64,000 nucleotides of DNA from Bacillus sp. MM2020_4. Its GTDB lineage: Bacteria; Bacillota; Bacilli; Bacillales; Cytobacillaceae. Under the pieces are notes generated by a model. That model was given only the letters and a program-made list of their open reading frames with translations. It was not told the origin of the DNA and ran no database searches. The translations under genes and the position numbers were made by a program. Where the stretch lies: contig NZ_JAANMZ010000013.1 in assembly GCF_011250555.1 (NCBI RefSeq), forward strand, positions 1-64,000, written 5' to 3'. Shown here in pieces: positions 8,051-14,518 of the stretch. Position 1 is the stretch's first letter. Each line of letters opens with the position of its first letter.

Positions 8051-9079
8051 TTACGTTCCAATATATTTTGAATAAAGTGTTTTCGCTTTGACGATATCAT
8101 TTGTGCCATGGATAAGCACACGAGAATCCTTAAATACCACAATGAAAATACCCTCTTCAGGGGAAAAGCGCAGTAAAAAGTCGTTTCCTGTGACTTTACC
8201 ACTCTTCCTTAAGACCTCTGTTGTCTTTTTTAAATCCAGCTCGCTCTTTTTCCGTGGGTTGATTTGAACTGTATCCCGGCCGCAAAGGCTTGTGTAAGCT
8301 ACCTGCTGCCCTGACAATCGATCAAGATAATCAAATTGCCTCTTCACGCATGCAGGACACTCAGGATTTCTCCCCTGCGAGATATCCATTTGCATGGAGG
8401 AAACGTCCCAAACATCGATTTGTTCCAAGTTAAGCGTTGTTTCCGCACCCACTACAAGTTTTATCGTTTCCATCGCCTGGAAAGAGCCAATAATATCCGT
8501 TAATGGTGACAACACACCTACCGTATCACACGTTTCGCCGGTCCCAGTAGGTACATAGGGAAAGAGACAACGATAGCAAGGGGTTACTCCCGGTATAATA
8601 ACCGCAAACATCCCGCGCGAACTCACTGCCGCACCGTGCACCCATGGAGTTCCATGCTTAACTGCCACATCATTAATTAAAAAGCGCGTCTGAAAGTTGT
8701 CGGTTCCATCAACAATCACGTCAACCCCAGCTAATAGTTCCTCTGCATTTTCCAAATTCAAATCTGCTATTACTGCCTCAACCGTAACGGTTGAATTAAT
8801 TTTCTTTAGTCTATTTTGCGCCGCCACGGCTTTAGGAAGATGTAATCTTGCATCCTCTTCATCAAAGAGCATTTGGCGCTGGAGATTGGAGAGTTCTACC
8901 AAATCACGGTCGATTAGCCTGATGAATCCCACACCTGATCGGACAAGATGGTTTGCAATCACGGTACCAAGTGCCCCTGCCCCAACAACAGCTACCCGGC
9001 TTTTCAACAATTTCTCTTGCCCCTCTACCCCAATCCCTTGAAAAAGAACTTGTCTTGAATATCGTTCCAAGCTACTCAC
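8051..9079 (-). CDS. ThiF/MoeB-family E1-like adenylyltransferase
   Basis: This 342-aa enzyme would adenylate the C-terminal glycine of a MoaD/ThiS-like carrier. It shows the nucleotide loop VVGAGALG (about 31-38), the NLQRQ motif, and two zinc-binding cysteine pairs (CYRC and CPAC). A Cys-containing ETCDTVGV segment matches the MoeB crossover-loop region. After the MoeB core it has a ~90-residue C-terminal extension that is not a rhodanese domain that I can recognise. GTG start with a GAGG SD. It is divergent from the AOR gene and close to the MoaD-like gene, its likely substrate. Confidence 0.88.
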   Translation of the reverse strand: MSSLERYSRQVLFQGIGVEGQEKLLKSRVAVVGAGALGTVIANHLVRSGVGFIRLIDRDLVELSNLQRQMLFDEEDARLHLPKAVAAQNRLKKINSTVTVEAVIADLNLENAEELLAGVDVIVDGTDNFQTRFLINDVAVKHGTPWVHGAAVSSRGMFAVIIPGVTPCYRCLFPYVPTGTGETCDTVGVLSPLTDIIGSFQAMETIKLVVGAETTLNLEQIDVWDVSSMQMDISQGRNPECPACVKRQFDYLDRLSGQQVAYTSLCGRDTVQINPRKKSELDLKKTTEVLRKSGKVTGNDFLLRFSPEEGIFIVVFKDSRVLIHGTNDIVKAKTLYSKYIGT

Positions 9080-9156
9080 CTGAATTCCTCTTTTCTCTAT
9101 TCATATTACTATTATCTTACCAAATTTTTTTCTTTTCATAGTACCTAAAATTAAAT

Positions 9157-9185
9157 TTTCAAAATATTACAAAAGAGTGTATAAT
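9157..9185 (+). promoter_or_regulatory. Candidate sigma-A promoter for the AOR gene
   Basis: A TTTCAA -35-like box (9157-9162) and a perfect TATAAT -10 (9180-9185) are separated by 17 nt. The -35 box is weak. It would give a leader of about 95 nt containing the dyad at 9217-9251. Confidence 0.45.
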
Positions 9186-9216
9186 AATAATTGGGGAAAA
9201 AGCTAATTTTTGGAGA

Positions 9217-9251
9217 AATCTCTTTGTATATTATAAATATAATAAGAGATT
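9217..9251 (+). promoter_or_regulatory. Dyad in the AOR leader
   Basis: AATCTCTT (9217-9224) and AAGAGATT (9244-9251) form an inverted repeat around a very AT-rich centre. It could be an operator or an RNA hairpin. It is not followed by a T-run, so it is not a standard terminator. Confidence 0.4.
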
Positions 9252-9285
9252 AGTATAAAAAATAATGGAAAAGAGGGGAATTACT

Positions 9286-11115
9286 TTGAATCTAGGCGGT
9301 TTTAAAAACAAGGAAGTCTTAGTTGACTTAACCAATGGGACTGTTGATTACAGGGCCATTAATGAAGGCGATGCCAAAAAGTACATAGGCGGCCGCGGTC
9401 TCGGGGTTAAGTATGTGCTGGATAATGGTCCTTCAGTTGAGCCGTTATCACCTGAAAATATTTTATGCTTTATGACTGGTCCCGTTACCGGTTCCCGTTC
9501 ATCTATGAGTGGACGTCTATGTGTTGTAACAAAATCTCCGCTTACGGGTACCGTCACCGATTCTCACATCGGCGGATGGACGGCGGCACGTCTAAAGTGG
9601 GCAGGTATCGACAATCTTATTTTCTCAGGAAAAAGTGACAAGCCTGTATATCTTTACATTGCTGAAGGTAAAGCAGAACTCCGTGATGCATCCAATTTGT
9701 GGGGAACAAGCACAAGGGCCTTCATCAAAGCGATGAAAGATCAACATGGTGAAGAAGACCTAAGTGTCATGACAATTGGTCAGGCAGGTGAAAACACTGT
9801 TCGGTTTGCCTCATTTATTAATGAACATGACCGCGCTGCTGGTCGCGGTGGTACTGCTGCAGTCGCCGGATATAAAAAGCTTAAGGCGATTGTCATTAAA
9901 GCCGCACAAAAAGGGAACATGCCTGTTGCTAAATTAGAGAGTGAGTATAAGGATGCGAATAAAAAAGCCGTTAAAGCCATTCTCGATGGCGGCTTAACAG
10001 CACCAAATAAAGGCGGCTTATCCGTCTATGGTACAAACGTGTTAACAAACCTGATTAACGAGGTTGGAGCACTGCCAACGAAAAACTCCCAGTTTACTCA
10101 TTGGGATGAAGCAGAAAAGCATAGTGGTGAATATGTGAACACACATTTACGTGTAGCGAACAAAACCTGCCATGCCTGCCCTGTTGGCTGTAAAATTGAA
10201 GTAGAAGTAAAGGATGGCAAATATAAGACACGAGTGGAAAGCATCGAATTTGAATCTGCTTGGTCCCTTGGTTCCAACTGTCTATTAAGTGACGCTGAAG
10301 CGATTTCCTTTATGATTGACCGCTGCAATGAGTACGGCCTTGATACCATTGAACTGGGGCACGCCTTTTCTGTAACGATGGAAGCCTATGAAAAAGGGAT
10401 CATTTCTGAGGAGCTAATCTGGGGTGATGCCGATTCCATGATTGAATTAACTAGAAAAATTGCTTTCCGCGAAGGCTTCGGCGGTACACTTGCTGAAGGA
10501 CCAGCACGCGCCGCTGCTTCTTGGGGTGCACCTGAACTTTCCATGTCCGTAAAAGGCCAATCGATTCCAGCCTATGACCCTCGTGGAATTCAAGGGATCG
10601 GGCTAGGTTATGCCACAAGTAACCGCGGTGCCTGCCACCTGCGCGGTTATACTGTTGCAAGTGAAATTGCCGGTATTCCAGAGCCAACCGACCGTTTACA
10701 ACCAGAAGGGAAAGGCGAATTATTAAAAGTATTCCAAGATATGCTTGCCTTCTCTGATTCTATGAATATTTGTAAATTCTCTTCTTTCTCTGAAAATGCG
10801 GAGCATTATGCTGAGCAGTATAGTGCGATGACGGGTGTCCAATTGACAGCAGATGACGTCATGAAGGCCGGAGAAAGAATCTATAACCTGGAGCGTTATT
10901 ATAATAACCTTGCAGGCTTCAATAAACGTGAAGACGACTTCCTTCCAAAACGGTTCACTGATGAACCGGCATCAGGAAACAGCGCTGGTGTTGTCAGCCG
11001 TATGGATATCATGCTTGAAGAATATTATCAGGTACGGGGCTGGCAGGACGGACTTGTACCGAATGAAAAGCTGCGTGAATTAGGCATTATTGATGCTGAA
11101 AATCAGCTAGTATAA
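9286..11115 (+). CDS. aor: Aldehyde:ferredoxin oxidoreductase, tungsten type
   Basis: This 609-aa member of the AOR family interconverts aldehydes and carboxylates using ferredoxin and a tungsto-bis-pterin cofactor. The [4Fe-4S] ligands are visible as Cys295-x2-Cys298-x3-Cys302 and distant Cys496, the spacing known from archaeal AOR. GGRGLG and GPVTGS motifs lie near the N-terminus. The best start is the TTG at 9286, 7 nt after an AAGAGGGG SD; an in-frame ATG at 9265 has no SD. The neighbouring E1-like and MoaD-like genes fit cofactor supply. No moaA, moeA or tungstate transporter is in the window. The physiological aldehyde is unknown. Confidence 0.9.
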   Translation: MNLGGFKNKEVLVDLTNGTVDYRAINEGDAKKYIGGRGLGVKYVLDNGPSVEPLSPENILCFMTGPVTGSRSSMSGRLCVVTKSPLTGTVTDSHIGGWTAARLKWAGIDNLIFSGKSDKPVYLYIAEGKAELRDASNLWGTSTRAFIKAMKDQHGEEDLSVMTIGQAGENTVRFASFINEHDRAAGRGGTAAVAGYKKLKAIVIKAAQKGNMPVAKLESEYKDANKKAVKAILDGGLTAPNKGGLSVYGTNVLTNLINEVGALPTKNSQFTHWDEAEKHSGEYVNTHLRVANKTCHACPVGCKIEVEVKDGKYKTRVESIEFESAWSLGSNCLLSDAEAISFMIDRCNEYGLDTIELGHAFSVTMEAYEKGIISEELIWGDADSMIELTRKIAFREGFGGTLAEGPARAAASWGAPELSMSVKGQSIPAYDPRGIQGIGLGYATSNRGACHLRGYTVASEIAGIPEPTDRLQPEGKGELLKVFQDMLAFSDSMNICKFSSFSENAEHYAEQYSAMTGVQLTADDVMKAGERIYNLERYYNNLAGFNKREDDFLPKRFTDEPASGNSAGVVSRMDIMLEEYYQVRGWQDGLVPNEKLRELGIIDAENQLV

Positions 11116-11120
11116 AATGA

Positions 11121-11156
11121 AGAAGGCTTCTGCAAATAAAGTTGCAGAAGCCTTCT
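11121..11156. terminator. Bidirectional terminator
   Basis: A perfect 15-bp stem (AGAAGGCTTCTGCAA and its complement) around a 6-nt loop lies between the AOR gene and the convergent small GG-ending gene. Confidence 0.88.
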
Positions 11157-11160
11157 TTGA

Positions 11161-11433
11161 TTACCCGCCAATTCTGGTTGTTTTGTAACGATAATTTTTA
11201 ATTAATGCTTCAAGTATTGTATCTGTATCTGCTTTAAAGCGGACCTTAGCGGCATTTACCTTAAATGTTTCAGTAAATGTTATTTCCTTCTCCGATAAGA
11301 TCTGTCCACTCCAGCTCTCAGCCTCATAAATGAAGGGAAACGAATCCGTCTTCTGTTTCGCACCGAGCTCTTCGAAATACAATCCCAAATACGCTATACT
11401 AATGCCCCGAAACTCTAAATCTATTGTCGCCAT
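11161..11433 (-). CDS. Small protein ending in Gly-Gly, MoaD-associated
   Basis: This 90-aa protein is of uncertain family. It has no cysteine and no membrane segment, contains an AYLGLYFEELGAK stretch near the N-terminus, and ends TTRIGG. A terminal Gly-Gly is the hallmark of ubiquitin-like sulfur carriers. Its start lies 2 nt after the stop of the MoaD-like gene, and its SD is formed by that gene's last codons. I recall a Thermus MoaD-related protein in which a MoaD domain is followed by a C-terminal domain with similar features and its own glycine tail. This gene may be that domain as a separate protein, which needs an alignment to confirm. Confidence 0.62.
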   Translation of the reverse strand: MATIDLEFRGISIAYLGLYFEELGAKQKTDSFPFIYEAESWSGQILSEKEITFTETFKVNAAKVRFKADTDTILEALIKNYRYKTTRIGG

Positions 11434-11435
11434 TA

Positions 11436-11714
11436 TCAGCCTCCTGCAACGGGGGGAAATAGTGCAAACTGATCTTCCTCGGCCACTCTCGTCTGAAGGT
11501 CATCAAGATGAATAATATTTCTGCCGTTCACATACACATGAACAAATGGCAGCAGCTCTTTTTCAGGAGTAAAAACCTCATCTCGCAGGTCAGGAAACAT
11601 TTCCACCATTTTATCTAAAACATCCATAACCCGATCCCCATCAGGCAGCACCTTTACTGTTACCCCTCCACATATTTCACGGAGATTTGCAAACACCTTT
11701 ACAATCACATTCAT
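11436..11714 (-). CDS. MoaD-like ubiquitin-fold sulfur carrier
   Basis: This 92-aa beta-grasp protein should carry sulfur as a C-terminal thiocarboxylate for pterin cofactor dithiolene formation. It begins VIVKVFANLREICG and ends FALFPPVAGG, the typical MoaD tail with terminal Gly-Gly. Its likely activating enzyme is the E1-like product encoded at 8051-9079. A GAGGGGAG SD lies 2-4 nt before the ATG. It forms an operon with the downstream 90-aa gene. Given the nearby AOR it probably serves tungstopterin rather than general molybdopterin synthesis, which is inference. Confidence 0.88.
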   Translation of the reverse strand: MNVIVKVFANLREICGGVTVKVLPDGDRVMDVLDKMVEMFPDLRDEVFTPEKELLPFVHVYVNGRNIIHLDDLQTRVAEEDQFALFPPVAGG

Positions 11715-11793
11715 CTCTCCCCTCTACTAGTTTTAATATTAAAACCGGAAACTTGAGTTGTCACGTGGTTTATAGCTATTTTTCAAAAATGAA

Positions 11794-11818
11794 AAGGCTG
11801 TCCCCCTGGGACAGCCTT
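11794..11818. terminator. Terminator downstream of yisL
   Basis: A perfect 11-bp stem AAGGCTGTCCC / GGGACAGCCTT has a 3-nt loop. T-rich sequence follows on the minus strand, so it ends yisL. It could also insulate the moaD operon. Confidence 0.82.
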
Positions 11819-11832
11819 CTTAAACAAATACT

Positions 11833-12192
11833 TTATACATTAAAAATAGACATTGGCAGCTTTTCAAAGCCTAAATATAATACGAGCAGCAAGGCGATCA
11901 CAAACTGAATCCAGAAGACGGAAGTTCGTCTTTTATTTGCGACACGTCCCAGGATCATTTCAAATAATCCAATTACCCATAACCCGGCAACCGCTTTTAA
12001 GATATACCAAACATCAATTTTGGAAACCATGAAAAGGAGTCCGATACCTGTGGCAATAATAACCAGATATAAAACACGTAATATCATTTGAATAATTTTA
12101 AATCCTTTGGCTTTCCCGCCTTTATTTAATGACAGAGCTACGAAAAATAAAATCAGAGCTAAAACCCATGCTGTTACATGACCATGAATCAT
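11833..12192 (-). CDS. yisL: YisL, UPF0344 membrane protein
   Basis: This 119-aa integral membrane protein has four predicted helices: about 5-20, 35-58, 62-85 and 93-110. The start MIHGHVTAW and the KGGKAKGFKIIQMILR segment match B. subtilis YisL/UPF0344. The function is unknown. The ATG follows a GGAGG SD. In B. subtilis yisL also lies between asnO and gerP, so synteny supports the call. Confidence 0.9.
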   Translation of the reverse strand: MIHGHVTAWVLALILFFVALSLNKGGKAKGFKIIQMILRVLYLVIIATGIGLLFMVSKIDVWYILKAVAGLWVIGLFEMILGRVANKRRTSVFWIQFVIALLLVLYLGFEKLPMSIFNV

Positions 12193-12357
12193 TCTGTTTC
12201 CTCCTATGTATAGTAATCGAGACTATCATACCATAGGCTTTTAGTAATTACGAAAAAAGTGATTCAAATATTGTGACAAACTTAGTAAAGCTGCAAAAGG
12301 AATTAGGAAGCAGGTGTATCCGGTACCTCTAACAAATATTATCTAGGCAAATGATTC

Positions 12358-12384
12358 ACATTACATTCGCCCTCTCATAAGATG
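12358..12384 (+). promoter_or_regulatory. Candidate sigma-K promoter of gerP
   Basis: An AC -35 element at 12358-12359 is followed after 16 nt by CATAAGATG, close to the mother-cell sigma-K consensus CATANNNTA. The gerP operon of B. subtilis is expressed late in the mother cell, which fits. Confidence 0.5.
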
Positions 12385-12415
12385 TAATAGATATTAATAA
12401 TAAAGGATGTTGAAT

Positions 12416-12637
12416 ATGCCAGCAATTGTTGGGGTTGCACAGGTCATTACACTAGGAAACAGCTCTGTTTTCCACATTGGTGATGTTTACAAAATTATGC
12501 CGTTTGCCACAGCAAAGACCTTTTCCGGTGCCGGATCCTTTAACACCGGTGAGCAGGTAGATGTCCATAACCGATTAAGTTCAACGAATACAAATGATCC
12601 AGAGGTTCTTGATCAAGGTAATTTCTTTAATATGTAA
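12416..12637 (+). CDS. gerPA: GerPA spore germination protein
   Basis: This 73-aa first gene of the gerP operon begins MPAIVGVAQVI. The FHIGD and FSGAGSFNTG motifs are shared with GerPF. GerP proteins sit in the spore coat and let germinants reach the inner receptors. The start at 12416 follows an AAAGGA SD; the ATG at 12407 lies inside that SD. Confidence 0.93.
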   Translation: MPAIVGVAQVITLGNSSVFHIGDVYKIMPFATAKTFSGAGSFNTGEQVDVHNRLSSTNTNDPEVLDQGNFFNM

Positions 12638-12654
12638 TGAGTGGGTGGTCTAAC

Positions 12655-12879
12655 ATGAATTTTTATATCCAGCAATCCATTCAAATCAATTTTATTAAAA
12701 TTGGAGGAATCACCAATTCCTCAGTCCTCCAAATTGGCAGTGCCGGGATTATTAAGCCCCAAGCAAATCTATTTAATACGGGAGGATTTACTAAGCCGGC
12801 GCCAGCGGGAATTAAGCCTCAAGGAGAAACACTTTTTGCGCCTGCCGTACCATTACAAGCTCCTGTCAGAAATTTTTAA
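12655..12879 (+). CDS. gerPB: GerPB spore germination protein
   Basis: This 74-aa protein begins MNFYIQQSIQINFIKIGGI and contains the VLQIGSAG motif of the family. The start is the ATG at 12655 behind a GTGGGTGG SD. An in-frame ATG at 12637 overlaps the gerPA stop and lacks one. It is the second gene of gerPA-F and has the same coat-permeability role. Confidence 0.9.
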   Translation: MNFYIQQSIQINFIKIGGITNSSVLQIGSAGIIKPQANLFNTGGFTKPAPAGIKPQGETLFAPAVPLQAPVRNF

Positions 12880-13006
12880 ACGATACCTCTGTAATGCAAA
12901 AGCCTTGTCTGCCTAATGAACTTGTGGAAAAGAAGCAAATCCAATAGGATTTGTGCATATAGTTAGAACACAAGACGAAAAGGCAATTCGCGGCGAGGTG
13001 ATTCAC

Positions 13007-13624
13007 GTGTATCAAGATATGTATCAATACCTTCAATGGCTGCAGATGTGTATCCAAGCACAAGAAAAAAGAATTGTCGCATTAGAACAGACAATTCAAA
13101 AATTAAACAATGATGTAAAGCAGGCATTGGAAAAGCCCACGATACATGTTGATAGGATTGACTATAAATTTGATCAATTGAAGGTTGAAACCCTAGAGGG
13201 AACGTTAAATATTGGTTTGAATCCGAATGATTTATCGGGAATTGAGGACTTTGCTGTTCAAAATCAATCATTAAAAACCCCTTTTTCTCCAAAAGAACAA
13301 ATGCGAAAATCAATAGATATTGAACAGGCTATTCATAACTACTTAGAAACAGATTTGCCGCATATCATTGATGATGCCCAAAGAAACCAAGACATTCCCC
13401 CAAATGATACCTATTTAGCTTTCATTAAAGAGGATATCATCAAACAGCTTCCCACCCGGATTGATCATCATATTAAAACTTACACAGCAAAGGTTCAGTC
13501 GGCTGATGGGGATCATCCAATTGATGAAATGGTAATTGAAGCATTAAAGCAGGAAATTCAAAGTGGTGTAAAGGTTTTTCTGGCTAACTTACCTGAAAAT
13601 ATGAAAGGGATGAAGACGGAATGA
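13007..13624 (+). CDS. gerPC: GerPC spore germination protein
   Basis: This 205-aa protein is the largest of the GerP set. A predicted coiled coil spans about residues 5-45 (MYQYLQWLQMCIQAQEKRI onward). The GTG at 13007 with a CGAGGTG SD 6 nt upstream gives the usual GerPC length. A longer reading from the ATG at 12953 is less likely. The stop overlaps the gerPD start by 4 nt, indicating translational coupling. Confidence 0.88.
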   Translation: MYQDMYQYLQWLQMCIQAQEKRIVALEQTIQKLNNDVKQALEKPTIHVDRIDYKFDQLKVETLEGTLNIGLNPNDLSGIEDFAVQNQSLKTPFSPKEQMRKSIDIEQAIHNYLETDLPHIIDDAQRNQDIPPNDTYLAFIKEDIIKQLPTRIDHHIKTYTAKVQSADGDHPIDEMVIEALKQEIQSGVKVFLANLPENMKGMKTE

Positions 13625-13827
13625 ACTTTGAGGTCTACAATCGTGTTCTCCATGTTAACAATGTTAAAATCATGGCGGTCGCTAGCTCCTCATTATTTAT
13701 GGTGGGCGATGCAGAAACAATCCAGTTGACATCAGCGTTTGATACACCGCCAGAATCATTAATTATCGGGCCATTTGTACCATTGGAACTGGATGTGACC
13801 CCTGGATATGCTAACCCGAACCTCTAG
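13621..13827 (+). CDS. gerPD: GerPD spore germination protein
   Basis: This 68-aa protein begins MNFEVYNRVLHVNNVKIMAV and has the SSLFMVGDAE motif typical of GerPD. Its start overlaps the end of gerPC, and its end overlaps the start of gerPE by 20 nt. This indicates a tightly coupled operon. Confidence 0.9.
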   Translation: MNFEVYNRVLHVNNVKIMAVASSSLFMVGDAETIQLTSAFDTPPESLIIGPFVPLELDVTPGYANPNL

Positions 13828-14197
13828 TGTAGATAACCTCCGCATAAGAGAGGTTGCCTTCTGCTCGATTATCCAGCTGGGGGATTCTTGCATTCTTAAC
13901 GCATTCTCCAGGGCCCTTGCCGTTCAAAGGGAAGCAGAAACTTTTCATGGTAACGAAGGGAATTTTCCTTCCTATTCTGTCTATAAAAAAACGCTGCCAC
14001 TGCCGCCTATAAATGAGAGTATGTCTTTTTTACGGCATAATCTGAATCCACTTATAAAAGTGAATAATATTGATATCACTGCCGTTTCTTCTTCATCCAT
14101 TTTACATGTTGGCAACACGCAACATGCCTCGATGGAGGTAAGAGTTAAGCATATCCGGCAGCTTCTGCTTAAAGGTCATGAACAAGACATCATCTAA
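13808..14197 (+). CDS. gerPE: GerPE spore germination protein
   Basis: This 129-aa protein has two family-type halves: CSIIQLGDS near residue 20 and SSILHVGNT near residue 98. Together they look like a duplicated GerP fold. It overlaps gerPD. No separate SD is obvious, so translational coupling is likely. Confidence 0.88.
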   Translation: MLTRTSSVDNLRIREVAFCSIIQLGDSCILNAFSRALAVQREAETFHGNEGNFPSYSVYKKTLPLPPINESMSFLRHNLNPLIKVNNIDITAVSSSSILHVGNTQHASMEVRVKHIRQLLLKGHEQDII

Positions 14198-14209
14198 ATG
14201 CATATGTTA
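14182..14209 (+). promoter_or_regulatory. Candidate internal sigma-K promoter before gerPF
   Basis: AC at 14182-14183, a 17-nt spacer and CATATGTTA at 14201-14209 give an exact match to CATANNNTA. It lies at the gerPE end, in front of the 58-nt gerPE-gerPF gap. Confidence 0.45.
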
Positions 14210-14255
14210 CTGTAAGGTAATTGCCTAGGAAGTTTACTAGAAAAGGATGTTATTC

Positions 14256-14474
14256 ATGCCAGCTATCATTGGCCCAGTACAAATTGTGACTGTGAGTGGG
14301 GGTATTGTCCAGTTTGGGGATACCGTCTATATTTCACCAAAGAGTAGTTCAAAGACGTTTGCTGGTTCTGGTGGATTTAACACCGGCGGGCTCATTGTCT
14401 CCAATACCGGTTTGAGCGGTACCAATGTTCTTGACACCAATTTAATTGACCAGCCAACAGTTGGAAATAATTAA
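14256..14474 (+). CDS. gerPF: GerPF spore germination protein
   Basis: This 72-aa paralog of GerPA begins MPAIIGPVQIV, with VQFGD and FAGSGGFNTG motifs. The start at 14256 follows an AAAAGGATG SD, the same arrangement as in gerPA. It is the last gene of gerPA-F and is followed by a terminator. Confidence 0.93.
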   Translation: MPAIIGPVQIVTVSGGIVQFGDTVYISPKSSSKTFAGSGGFNTGGLIVSNTGLSGTNVLDTNLIDQPTVGNN

Positions 14475-14514
14475 GAGATGACATTAACCATTTAATGGGT
14501 CCATGTCATCTCTT
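14473..14514. terminator. gerP / addA bidirectional terminator
   Basis: A perfect 12-bp stem AAGAGATGACAT / ATGTCATCTCTT is followed by an ATTTTTA tract, between convergent gerPF and addA. Confidence 0.85.
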
Positions 14515-14518
14515 ATTT

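Noticed and set aside
9265..9285. ATG start for the AOR gene
   Set aside because: There is no SD before it; the in-frame TTG at 9286 has AAGAGGGG at good spacing.
12953..13006. Longer GerPC from the ATG at 12953
   Set aside because: No SD precedes it; GTG 13007 has one and gives the usual family length.
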